Under the pieces are notes generated by a model. It ran no database searches. It had not been told where the DNA came from and saw only the letters and a list, made by a program, of their open reading frames with translations. A stretch of 64,000 nt of DNA from Prorocentrum cordatum. Its lineage: Eukaryota; Sar; Dinophyceae; Prorocentrales; Prorocentraceae. Shown in pieces: positions 46,381-57,690 of the stretch (its first letter is position 1; each line of letters starts with the position of its first letter). A program made the translations under genes and the position numbers. The stretch spans positions 757,501-821,500 of the forward strand of contig CAUYUJ010014172.1 in the NCBI GenBank assembly GCA_963575745.1, read 5' to 3'.

Positions 46381-46844
46381 GCCCGGCGCCTGCGGCGGGC
46401 TCGTTGCATAATTTGTGAAACTTTGGCGCCTTCAGCGGGCTTCTCCAGAGTCTCGCAGACTGCCGACGTCCCCACCGCCCCCTCTCTCTTATCCGCATCT
46501 GTTGGGTGCTACGTACTTTGCATCGACAGTTCAAATCAGAGTGAGGGCTGTTGCCCGAGCGAGGTTATCGCATCCCTGGGCATGCGATGCTTGATTCGGA
46601 TCTCTCGCTTCTGGGATGGACAGTGGGGACGGATACGGGGGATGGGCTCTGAGTGCGAACACATGGGACGGACTCAGGGGACGGACCCTGAGGATGGACA
46701 CTGGGGAAGGACGCGGGGGACAGACTCCAGGGAAACTGGTCATGCAAGCCACGAGAACGTACTGGGGAGCAGGCGCGCACAGCCAAGCCTCGCAGTTGGC
46801 TTCACCCAAGCTTCTTGCAGGTTCTTTGTAGTGTGCGCACACCC
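46381..46844. other. Spacer upstream of the 46.8-kb ORF
   Basis: 46,615-46,730 contains a loose 20-bp GGGGACGGACTCAGG-type repeat. A CTTCTTGCAG acceptor-like site is at about 46,810-46,819, about 25 bp before the next ORF start. No other feature. Confidence 0.45.
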
Positions 46845-47293
46845 ATGGCTACTAAGGCGAAGGCCAAGACGAAAGGAAAGGCGCAATCGAGTCGACAACG
46901 TCAGGGTTTCGTTCGGCAGCCTCAAGACGCTACCAAGCAGCAGGATACCCGTACGGACACAAATCGGCACTATGACTGCTCAGCTTGTAAGGTCTCCCGC
47001 TGGGTCCCTCATGATGCGCCTGACGCCCGTACGATGAAATGTTGGATGGGACCGCGTGCTTTTTGCCCCTTCGGCCAGATACCTCGCAGACACGCGAAAT
47101 GCGGCTTTCGGACGAACGCCCAGCGCTGGCGTGTGAGCCCTTCGTTGCCCTGTGACCGTGCTCAAGCAAGTGTGCAGGATGCGGTCCTTGCCACGGTGGC
47201 TGCCGTTCGTGCGGGCACGGACTGGCGGGACACTTCGGGACAAAGGTGGCCACGCACGCACGGCGCAAGATTCCACTGCGCGGATCTTTCGCT
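46845..47293 (+). CDS. Small basic Cys-containing ORF, apparently truncated
   Basis: From an ATG in ACACCCATGG the first residues are MATKAKAKTKGKAQSSRQRQ, a Lys/Arg-rich start that would suit nuclear or nucleic-acid-binding proteins. A YDCSACKVSRWV segment (CxxC) and later KCWMGPRAFC follow at about residues 60-90, which could be a small metal-binding knuckle, but the spacing matches no family I can name. At about 47,294 the frame enters the 505-bp element and continues only by read-through, so the natural C-terminus is probably lost. Upstream AG sites could serve as trans-splice acceptors. Function unknown; coding status is a guess based on composition. Confidence 0.35.
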
Positions 47294-47797
47294 GACGGCT
47301 GCGTGGCGCAGGGGGTTGCCGGCGCATGGTTCCTCAGCGTGCCACCTGCCGCAACAGCTCGCTGCCTTTCCCATTCCATTCCCCCAAGCCCTCTCGCGCG
47401 CGCGCACGGACCAGCGCGCAACACGCACGCGCACGCGCACGCACGTACGTACTCGCGCACTCGTGCGCAGACCCGCACGCATACTCCCGCACGCACACCC
47501 AGCACGCGCACTCGTCTCACTGGTCCGCATCTTCGGGGGCCAATTCGAGAATCCACGCGCACCCATGTCCAGAATCAACCACATGTCTGATACCTATAAG
47601 ACCACCTCTTGGTTGATGGGGAGGTCGCGGGGGATAATAGTATCATCTTTCATGCACATTCGCCGCACAGTTCAACTCACGAGTGGAAGCAGCATGAACA
47701 TGCACCTGCCTGTATGTATTTAAGCATATGACTACATGTATGTGTATAGTCATTCGTGCATAGTCTTAATGGGCATCATGCGTCCGAAACTGTTCCA
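47294..47797. mobile_element. 505-bp dispersed element, copy 3
   Basis: Same start (GGCTGCGTGGCGCAGGGGG) and end (ATGCGTCCGAAACTG) as copies at 10,186 and 24,294, but in unrelated flanks, which defines the ends of the unit. It interrupts the ORF that starts at 46,845. I see no target-site duplication and no terminal repeats, so the mechanism is unknown. Confidence 0.55.
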
Positions 47798-48610
47798 CTT
47801 ACATTGTGTCGAGCCATGCGCCGCTAGGAGTTGCTTAGGCTAAGGGTTATTAGCGAGACCTGGCGACACGCGTGCTCCGACACCTCCTCCTTAATTTTGC
47901 CTTCGCCCACGGCGCGCAGACGACGACCGCCTGCTGGCGCCAAGGAATCCGGCAAGTCGAGACTGCATCGCCATGAGGCGCTGGCAGGGCCTTGTGCGCT
48001 GCCTTGGTAGCTGCTCGTATGGTTTGCAGTCTTGGACCGAGCGGACCACGCTCTCTCCACTCTCTTGGGCGAGCCGATACGCGGGTATTCGACACGGTAT
48101 GCCACGGTGTGTGCGCCGCGTGGTACTGGGAAAGGTACCCCCCGACGGCCACAAGCCTTGTCAGAGACTAAGGCTGTGAAGCCTGCGCGAGTGAAGCAGG
48201 AGCCATGGCGCTGAGGCACCCGCAGGCAACCACCCCATTCGAGCGGCAACGAGCTACTACGCACGGAGATCCTACTCTGATGCACTGCGGCTTCGCAGGG
48301 CGCATGTTTTGGTAGTCTGGCCTGGCAGACTGCCAGTTTCCCAAAATAGTGTTTGCACTTAGGGGTCCCTACTCCTGTTCTACAGAACTGGGCCTGGGTG
48401 TCGGTGAGGCGGCTCCCGGCTCGCCGTCGCCGCCCCGTCGCCGCCGCCTCGTCGCCGCTCGTCGTCCCTGTTTGGGTGTCGGTCTGGCGGTTCCGTGCTC
48501 GCCGTCGCCGCTCCGTCGCCGCCTCGTCGCCGCCCGTCGTGTGGGCCTGGGCGTCGGTCTGGCGGTGCCTCGTCGCCGCCCCGTCGCCGCCTAGATTGTA
48601 CAGCATAGAT
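47798..48610 (-). other. Single-copy region; weak minus-strand ORF
   Basis: A minus-strand frame at 47,824-48,606 (260 codons) starts in a GCCGCCCCGTCGCC-type repeat (48,415-48,595) and then has ordinary composition (48,340-47,830). No domain recognised. Coding status uncertain. Confidence 0.25.
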
Positions 48611-48839
48611 TCTCCTTCTACAAAAGTATCGGTTCATCCATCCTCCCCCCCCGGACTCAAAGACCCTCTGGGAACCGACGCGAAACACATAGAATTCTGA
48701 CCCATGTCCATCCGACCTGCGAACTCATACTATCCCAGCTAGGCCAGTATCGGCCCCCCCGCCATCCTCTGCAAAAAACTACTATGCGCGCGCACTCGTT
48801 GATCAAAAATCAAAAATTGCCCCCCCCCTCAGAAAAAAA

Positions 48840-50290
48840 AATCCCTGGCAAAAAGAGAGTCGAAGTGCACACGCGCGCGGCGTCGCGCGCGCATGCCGAA
48901 ATCCTTCAAAAACTTCAGGTTTCGGACGGATTCCAAAATCGAGTTTCCAAAACAAACATGCAAAAACACAGGGTTCTCAGCTCGGATTTACCCCAAAAAG
49001 CTTACGCCCGCGCTCTTGCGAAATCTTAGGAGAACCAACGGTGTTTCAAGATTTTCAGAGAATGCTACCAAACGGGCTTCGCGCGCGCGCATGTCGAAAT
49101 CTTTCGAACGCCCTTGCGCGAATGCCGTCGCGAGAACCCTCTGCAAAAAGCGGGACGAAGTGCACGCGCGCGCGTCGTCGCGCGCGCATGCCAGAATCCT
49201 TCAAAAACCCAGGGTTTCGGACGGATTTCGAAATCGAGTGCCCAAAAAACATACAAAAACACACGGGTTCGCAACACGGATGTTCAACAAAAGCGTGCGC
49301 GCGCGCTCTTGCGTCGTCGTCGTCATCGTCGTCGCCGTCGTTCCTCCTCCCCCGTCGTCGTCGTCGTCGCCTACGTCGTCGTCTGTCGTTCCTTTTCGAC
49401 GTCGTCCTCCTCTTTGGCGTCGTCGTCGTTTCCGTCGTCGTTGTCGCCGAGGTCGTCCTTCCTCCTCCCTCGTCGTCGTCGTCGTCGTCGTCCGTCGTCG
49501 GCGTATTGTCGTCGTCCCTCCTATTTCGTCGCCGTTGTCGTCGTCGTCGTCGTCATCCCTCCTCCCTCGTGGTTGTCGTCGTCGGCGTCGCCGTCCTCCC
49601 TCCTTCGTCGTTCGCGTCGTCGTCGTCCTCCCTCCTCCCTCGTGGTTGTCATCGTTGTCGCCGTCGTCGTCCTCCCTCCTCCCTCGTCGTCGTCGTCTTC
49701 GTCGTCGTCGTCGTCTCCGTCATCATCGTCGTCGGCGTCGTCGTCGTCGGCGTCGTCGTCGGCGTCGTCATCGTCGTCGTCGGCGGCGTCATCGTCGTCG
49801 CCGTCATCGTCGTCGTTGTCGGCGTCGGCGTCAACGTCGTCGTCATCGACGTCGGTGTCGTCGTCTTCGTCATCGTAGTCGTCGCTGTCGTCGTCGTCGA
49901 AGTCGTCGGAGTCGTCGTCGGAGTCGTCGTCGGTGTCGTCGTCGGCGTCGTCGTCGTCGTCGTTGTCGCTGTTGTCGTCGGCATCGGTGTCGTTGCCAAG
50001 TGCCATGTGGTACCTACCGTCACGGTCTGAAGGGTTGGTGGGATGTTTGCACGAGCAATGGAAAAGGACAGCTTCAAGACAGTTCAAACGAATTCTCCTT
50101 TCTTAAAAAAATAGACTCTACCCCCCCCCCGGACTTAACGCTACCCCCTGGGATAATATACTTTCATATATTTTCTGCACACTCGTCCATCTTAAATATG
50201 AAATCATACCACCCCAGCTAGGCCGCTTTCCCCCCCTCTGAGGTTCCGTTGTAAAAAACACTATGCGGTGACATTTTTGGTTCTAACATA
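48840..50290. repeat. Long tandem array, unit 1
   Basis: Two related sub-copies (anchors CGAAGTGCACACGCGCG at about 48,861 and CGAAGTGCACGCGCGCG at about 49,155), then a (TCG)n tract (49,312-49,985), then a tail with CAAGTGCCATGTGGTACC and GACAGCTTCAAGACAG, a run of C (CTACCCCCCCCCC) and the next unit. It is the most diverged of the seven full units. Confidence 0.9.
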
Positions 50291-51500
50291 ACACTTTGTC
50301 GCGAATCCCTTGCAACAAATGGGACGAAGTGCGCACGCGCGCGTCGTCGCGCGCGCATGCCGAAATCCTTCAAAAACCTTCGGTGCCGGAAGGGTTTCGC
50401 AATCGATTGTCCAAAAAAACATACAAAAACACATGGTTTCGCAACACTGATTTGCTAAAAAAGCTGCCGCGCGAGCTCTTGCGAAATCTTAAGAAAACCA
50501 TGGGTTTTTTCAAGATTTTCACAAAATGCTACCAAACGGGCGTCGCGCGCGCATGTCGAAATCTGTCGAACGCCCTTGCGCGTGTGCCGTCGCGAGAATC
50601 CTCTGCAAAAAATGGGACGAAGTGCAGACGCGCGCGTCGTCGCGGGCGTATGCCAAAATCCTTCAAAACCCATCGGTTTCGGAAGGATTTCGAAATCAGG
50701 CGTCCAAAAACCCTACAACAACCCAAGGTTTCGTAACACGGATTTTCAACAAAAGCGTGCGCGCGCGCTCTTGCGTCGTCGTCGTCGTCGTCGTCGCCGT
50801 CCTCCCTCCTCCCGCGTCGTCCTCGTCGTCGTCGCCTACGTCGTCCTCTGTCTTTTCTCGTGTTCGTCGTCGTCGTCCTCTTTGGCGTCGTCGTCGTTTC
50901 CGTCGTCGTTGTCGCCGTGGTCGTCCTTCCTCCTCCTCCCACGTCATCGTCGTCGTCCGTCGTCGGCGTCTCGTCGTCGTCCATCCTATTTCGTCGCCGT
51001 CGTCGTCGTCGTTGTCGTCGTCGTCTTCCCTCCTCCCTCGTCGTTGTCGTCGTCGGCGTCGCCGTCCTTCCCCCTTCGTCGTCGTTCGCGTCGTCGCCGT
51101 CCTCCCTCCTCCCTCGTCGTTGTCGTCGTTGTCGTCGTTGTCGCCGTCGTCGTCCTTCCTCCTCCCTCGTCGTCGCCTTCGTTGGCGTCGTCGTCGTCTT
51201 CGTCGTCGGCGTCGGCGTCGTTGTCGTCGTCGAAGTCGTCGGAGACGTCGTCGGTGTCGTCCTAGTCGTTGTCGTCGGTGTCGTCGTAGTCGGTCTAAAG
51301 AGGTTTTGCAAACCAAGTTGCGGGTGGGTGGGTGGGATGTTTGCGCGAGCAGTGGTGATGACGACTTCAAGTTCAGCAGAGCGGATTGCACCACATAGAT
51401 TGCACCGCGCTTGCACCACATAGTGTGCACCACACCAACTGCACTACATATATTCATAATGTAGATTGCACCATATCGACTGCACCATAGATATTCCCTT
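50291..51500. repeat. Long tandem array, unit 2
   Basis: Sub-copy anchors at about 50,323 and 50,618; (TCG)n 50,776-51,290; tail with AAGTTGCGGGTGGGTGGGTG, then a TTGCACC-type minisatellite (51,377-51,500) in place of the C-run. Ends in non-array sequence. Confidence 0.88.
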
Positions 51501-52410
51501 CGCTCAACAAGAATTCGTATGTACCCCCCTCCCTGGGAATATCCCCCTCTGCGGCCGTGCAAGTCACAAATGTTTCTGCCCCATCGCCCATTCGAAATAC
51601 GAACTCCGATGGCCCCAGCCACACGGGGTCCGACCCCCCCGAACCATTCGTTTTGTGCAACAAATCCGATGCGCGCATTCATTTACCAAAGAATCACTAA
51701 CGTTAAAAAACCCTTGCAAAACATAGGCTGAAAGGCGCGCGCGCGCGCCATCGCGTGTGCATGCCGAAGCCCGTCGGAAACCTCAGGTTCCGCATGGTGT
51801 TCAACGTCGGGTGCCCCGAAAACATATGAAAACGCATGGTGTTGGAACATGGGATTCCTAATCCAATCATGGGTTTTATGACATGTTGATCGAAGGCTCT
51901 CGCGCGCTCAAGTCGAACTCATTCCAAGGACCTTGCGCGCGCTGGCAGGGCATGGTGCCGGCCAAATCATACCCTGCGGGCCACTCGCGCCTGTTGGCTG
52001 CGCGCGTATGTCGAAACCGGTCCAAGACGTTCAGGTCGAAATCTGCCCAAAAATCTTCATCACCGACACGTGGGCACCATCGTCGTCACCAGCGTGATCA
52101 ACACCGACGCCGTCATGTGCCTTGCCGTCGTCATCGTCATCGTCGTCACTAGCACCAGTGCAATCATAATCTTGTCAGCCGTTGTCGACGTTGGCATGAT
52201 ACCGCGCCCACCCAATTCACCGACTCGCACTGAAATGCCCGCGCGTCAGCGCGGACTGTGAGACGCGCTGGGAAGTCCCCAGCGGTCAGCGCAACCGCGG
52301 CAGTGTCGGTCGCGCAAGACTAGCTGGCCACTCTGCGCGCGAGCCTGCGCGCGCTAGCGCGGCCGCAGCGATGCGCCAGCCAGCAGCAAGCAGGCATCAC
52401 AATTGTCGCC
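51501..52410. repeat. Strongly diverged array relic and spacer
   Basis: 51,738-51,960 aligns by eye with a sub-copy (ATGCCGAAGCCCGTCGGAAA, then GAAAACGCATGGTGTTGG and CCTTGCGCGCGCTGG). 52,075-52,165 is a short GTC-rich stretch. The rest (51,501-51,735 and 52,170-52,410) has no recognised gene. Confidence 0.6.
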
Positions 52411-54230
52411 TCAGACCAAGTTGCGGGTGGGTGGGTGGGGTGGTTGCGCAAGCAGTGGAGTTGTCAACTCACTAGTGAGCATTGGTCAATTCTCCTTTCT
52501 AACAAGAGAATAGATTCTACCCCCCTCCCCCCCCGGCGTTATCGGTCCCCCTTTCGGGTATGTAAATCAGATATGATTCTGACCACATGTCCATCCTAAG
52601 TATGAATTTACACGATCCCCGTGGGGCCGGTATCGACCCCCCTGACGTTCCCTGGAAAAAACTATACGCGAGGACATCTTTCGTTCTAACATAACACTTT
52701 TTCGCGAAACCGTTGCAACAAATGGGACGAAGTGCACACGCGCGCGCCGTCACGCGCGCATGCCGAAATCCTTCAAAAACCTTCGGTGTCGGAAGGATTT
52801 CGCAATCGAGTTTTCAGAAAAAAACATACAAACAAACATAGTTTCGCAACACTGGTTTGCTAAAGAAAGCTTCCGCGCGAGCTCTTGCGAAATCTTAAGA
52901 AATTCAAGATTTTCGCAAAATGCTACCAAACGGGCGTCGCGCGCGCATGTCGAAGTCTGTCGAACGCCCTTGCGCGTGTGCCGTCGCGAGAATCCTCTGC
53001 AACAAAAAGCGAAGTGCAGACGCGCGCGTCGTCGCGCGCGTATGCCGAAATCCTTCGAAACCCATCGGTTCCGGAAGGATTTCAACATCGTGTGCCCAAA
53101 AAACCTGCAAAAACACAAGGTTTCGCAACACGGATTTTCAACAAAAGCGTGCGCGCGCGCTCTTGCGTCGTCGTCGTCGTAATCGTCGCCGTCCTCCCTC
53201 CTCCCGCGTCGTCGTCGTCGCCTACGTCGTCCTCTGTCTTTCCTCGTGTTCGTCGTCGTCGTCCTCTTTGGCGTCGTGGGCATTTCCGTCGTCGTTGTCG
53301 CCGTGGTCGTCCTTCCTCCTCCTCCCTCGTCGTCATCGTCGTGCGTCGTCGGCGTCTCGTCGTCGTCCCTCCTATTTCGTCGCCGTCGTCGTCGTCGTCG
53401 TTGTCGCCGTCGTCGTCTTCCCTTCCCCCTCGTCGTTGTCGTCGTCGGCGTCGCCGTCCTTTCTCCTTCTTCGTCGTTCGCATCGTCGCCGTCCAGCCTC
53501 CTCCCTTATCGTTGTCGTCGTTGTCGTCGTTGTCGCCGTCGTCGTCATCCCTCCTCCCTCGTCGTCGTCTTCGTTGGCGACGTCGTCGCCGTCTTCGTCG
53601 TATTCGTCGGCGTCAGCGTCGTCGTCGTCTTCATCGTCGTCGACGTCGGCGTCGTCGTCGTCGCCGCCGTCGTCGTCGTCGTCGTCGGCGTCGGGGACGT
53701 CGTCGTCGTCGTCGGTTTCGTCGTTGTCGTCGTCGTAAGCGTCGTCATCGTCGTCGTCGTTGTCATCGTCGTCGTCGTCGTCGGCGTCGTCGTCGGTGTC
53801 GTCGTAGTCGTTGTCGGCGTCGTCATTGTTGGTGGCGACGTCGTCGGTGTCGTCGTAGTGGTTGGCGGCGGTGTCGTCGTCGTCGCTGTCGTCGTCGGCG
53901 TCGCTGTCGTTGCCGCGTGCCATTTGGTACCCACCGTCACGGTCTTCAGAGATTTTGCAAACCAAGTTGCGGGTGGGTGGGTGGGATGTTTGCGCGAGCA
54001 GTGGGGTTGACAACTTCAAGTTCGGCAAGTGAGTCTTCATTTCTGAAAAGAGTAGACTCTAACCCCCCCCCCCGGCGTTATCCGTACCCCTTTCGGGTAT
54101 GCAAATCAGATATGATTCTGACCACATGTCCATCCTGAATATGAATTTACACGATCCCTGGGGGGCCGGTATCGACCCCCCTGAGTTCCCTTGAAAAACA
54201 ATACGCGGGGACATCTTTTGTTCTAACATA
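52411..54230. repeat. Long tandem array, orphan tail plus unit 3
   Basis: An orphan tail (CAAGTTGCGGGTGGGTGGGT at 52,416) leads into sub-copies at about 52,725 and 53,008, (TCG)n 53,165-53,910, and a tail with ACCCACCGTCACGGTCTTC and AACCCCCCCCCCC. Confidence 0.9.
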
Positions 54231-54941
54231 AGACTTTTTCGCTAATCCCTGGCACAAAACGGGACGAAGTGCACACGCGCGCGTCGTCGCGCGCGTGCAC
54301 ATGCCGAAATCCTTCAAAAACCTTCGGTGTCGGAAAAATTTCGCAATCGAGTTTCCAACAAAAAACATACAAAAACACAAGGTTTCGCAACACTGATGTG
54401 CTAAAAAAGCTTCCGCGCGAGCTCTTGCGAAATCTTGAACAAAGCATAGGTTTTTCAAGATTTTCGCAAAATGCTACCAAACGGAGTTCGCGCGCGCATG
54501 TCGAAATCTGTCGAACGCCCTTGCGCGTGTGCCGTCGCGAAAATCCTCTGCAAGAAAGTGGACGAAGTGCAGACTAGCGCGTCGTCGCGCGCGTATGCCG
54601 AAATCCTTCGAAAGCCATCGGTTTCGGAAGGATTTCAACATCGTGTGTCCCAAAAACCAACAAAAACACAAGGCTTCGCAACACGGATTTTCAACAAAAG
54701 CATGCGCGCGCGCTCTTGCGTCGTCGTCGTCGTCGTACTCGTCGCCGTCCTCCCTCCTCCCGCGTCGTCGTCGTCGTCGCCTACGTCGTCATCTGACTGT
54801 CCTCATGTTCGTCGTCGTCGTCCTCTTTGGCGGCGTGGTCGTTTCCTCCTCCTCCTACCTCGTCGTCCTTCCTCCTCCTCCCTCGTCGTCGTCGTCGTCC
54901 GTCGTCGGCGTCTCGACGTCGTCCTTCCTATTTCGTCGCTG

Positions 54942-54973
<32 letters not shown>

Positions 54974-56090
54974 GTCGTCTTCCCTCCTCCCTCGTCGTTG
55001 TCGTCGTCGGCGTCGCCGTCCTCCCTCCTCCCTCGTCTTTGTCGTCGTTGTCGTCGCTGTCGCCGTCGTCGTCCTCCCTCCTCCCTCGTCGTCGTCTTCG
55101 TTGGCGACGTCGTCGTCGTCTTCGTCACCGTCGTCGGCGTCGGCGTCGTCGTCGTCTTCGTCGTCGTCGACGTCGGCGTCGTCGTCGCTGCCGTCGTCGT
55201 CGTCATCGTCGTCGTCGGCATCGTTGACGTCGTCGTCGTCGTCGGTGTCGTCGTTGTCGTCGTCGTCGTCGGCGTCGTCATCGTCGTCGTCGTTGTTATC
55301 GTCGTCGTTGTCATCGTCGTCGTCGTCGGCGTCGTCGTCGTCGGTGTCGTCGTCGTCGTCGTCGGCGTCGTTGAAGTCGTTGGGGACGTCGTCGGTGTCG
55401 TCGTAGTCGTTGTCGGCGGCGTCGTCGTCGTCGTCGTTGTCGCTGTCGTCGTCGGCGTCGCTGTCGCTGCCAAGTGCCATTTGGTACCCACCGTCACGGC
55501 CAAGTTGCGGGTGGGTGGGTGGGATGCTTTCGCGAGCAGTGGAGAGGACAGCTTCTAGACAGTCAAAGTGAATTGCAGTCGGCGTCGTCGTCGTCGTCGG
55601 CGTCGTTATCGTCGTCGTCGGCGTCGTCGGCGTCGGCGTCGTCGTCGTCGGTGTCGTCGTCGTCGTCGTCGTTGTCGTCGTCGTCGTCGAAGTTGTCGGA
55701 GACGTCGTCGGTGTCGTCGTAGTCGTCGTCGTCGGCGTCGTCATCGTCGTCGACGTCGCTGTCGTCGTCGGCGTCAGTGTCGGTGCCAAGAACCATTGGG
55801 TACCTACCGTCATGGTCTTAAGAGGTTTTGCATACCAAGTTGCGGGTGGGTGGGTGGGATGTTTGCAAAAGCATGGGATGTGTAAAGCCATGCGTAAAAA
55901 TCGCTTCTCCTTTCTAAAAACAGAATAGGATCTACCCCCCCGGCGTTATCGCTACCCCCTTCGGGTATGTAAATCATTTTTGATTCTGACCACATGTCCA
56001 TCCTAAATCTGAATTTGCACTATCCCAGGGGGGCCGGTATCCCCCCCCCCCCTGAGGGTCCTTCTTTCTTATATATAAAAAACACTATGC
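54231..56090. repeat. Long tandem array, unit 4 with doubled tail
   Basis: Sub-copies at about 54,261 and 54,563; (TCG)n 54,717-55,470; tail at 55,500; then a second (TCG)n (55,578-55,790) and a second tail (55,838). The extra half explains its length of about 1.86 kb. Confidence 0.9.
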
Positions 56091-57690
56091 GGTGACATTT
56101 TTTGTTCTAACATAGCACTTGTTCACGAATCCCTTGCAAAAAACGGGACGTGAAGTGCGCACGCGCGCGTCGTCGCGCGCGTGCACATGCCGAAATCCTT
56201 CAAAAACCTTCGGTGTCGGAAAGATTTCGCAATCCAGTTCCCAAAAAACATACAAAAACACAAGGTTTCGCAACACTGATGTGCTAAAAAAGCTTCCGCG
56301 CGAGCTCTTGCGAAATCTTAAAAACACCCATAGGTTTTTCAAGATTTCCACAAAATGCTACCAAACGGGCTTCGCGCGCGCGCATGTCGAAATCTGTCGA
56401 ACGCCCTTGCGCGTGTGCCGTCGCGAGAATCCTCTGCAAGAAATGGGACGAGGTGCAGACGCGCGCGTCGTCGCGCGCGTATGCCAAAAACCTTCAACAC
56501 CCATCGGTTTCGGAAGGATTTCAACATCGTGTGTCCCAAAAACCTGCAAAAACACAAGGTTTCGCAACACGGATTTTCAACAAAAGCGTGCGCGCTCTTG
56601 CGTCGTCGTCGTCGTCGTCGCCGTCCTCCCTCCTCCCGCGTCGTCGTCGTCGTCGTCGCCTACGTCGTCCTCTGTCGTTCCTCGTGTTCGTCGTCGTCGT
56701 CCTGGTTGGCGTCGTGGTCGTTTCCGTCGTCGTTGTTGCCGTGGTCGTCCTTCCTCCTCCTCCCTCGTCGTCGTCGTCGTCGTCGGTCGTCGGCGTCTCG
56801 TCGTCGTCTCGTCGTCGTCCTTCCTATTTCGTCGCCGTCGTCGTCGTCGCCGTTGTCGTCGTCGTCTTCCCTCCTCCCTCGTCGTTGTCGTCGTCGGCGC
56901 CGCCGTCCTTCCTCCTTCTTCGTCGTTCGCGTCGTCGCCGTCCTCCCTCCTCCCTCGTCATTGTCGTCGTTGTCGTCGTTGTCGCCATCGTCGTCCTTAC
57001 TCCACCCCCCGTCGTCGTCTTCGTTGGCGACGTCGTCGTCGTCTTCGTCGTCGTCGGCGTCGGCGTCGTCGTCGTCGTCGAAGTCGTCGGAGACGTCGCC
57101 GGTGTCGCCGTAGTCGCCGTCGTCGTCGTCGTCACCGTCGGCGGCGACGTTGACGTCGTCGTCGTCGTCGTCGGTGTCGTCGTTGTCGTCGTCGAAGTCG
57201 TTGGAGACGTCGTCGGTGTCGTCGTAGTCGGTGTCGGCGGCGCCGTCGTCGTCGTTGTCGCTGTCGGCGTCGGTGTCGGTATCGTGGCCAAGTGTCATGT
57301 GGTACGTACCGTCGCGGTCTTGTCTTAAGAGGACTTGCGACCAAGTTGCGGGTGGGAGGGTGAGATGTTTGCACGAGCAGCGGAGAGGACAGCTTCAAGA
57401 CGGTCAAATATCAAATTGGACCACGTAGGTTGCTCCACGGAAGCTGCACGCCCTAGATTGCACAACATATGTTGAAACACATAAATTGCACCACGTCGGT
57501 TATCCCTTTCTAAAAACAGAATAGACTCTACCCCCCCCCGGGCGTTATCCGTTCCCCTTTCGGGTATGTAAATCATATATAAGTCACAGTCTGACCACAT
57601 GTCCATCCTAAACATGAAACTACAATATCCCAGGGGGGCTGGTAACAATCCCCCTGAGGTTTCCTGGTAAAAAAGAAAACGATACGCGGG
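56091..57690. repeat. Long tandem array, unit 5
   Basis: Sub-copies at about 56,150 and 56,448; (TCG)n 56,598-57,285; tail at 57,340 followed by a TTGCACC-type stretch (57,415-57,500) as in unit 2. Confidence 0.9.

Noticed and set aside
51318-51345. GGGTGGGTGGGTGGG in array tails as telomeric sequence
   Set aside because: Only three or four GGGT units per tail, internal to the array, and no TTTAGGG-type repeat. A local G-quadruplex is possible but not a telomere.
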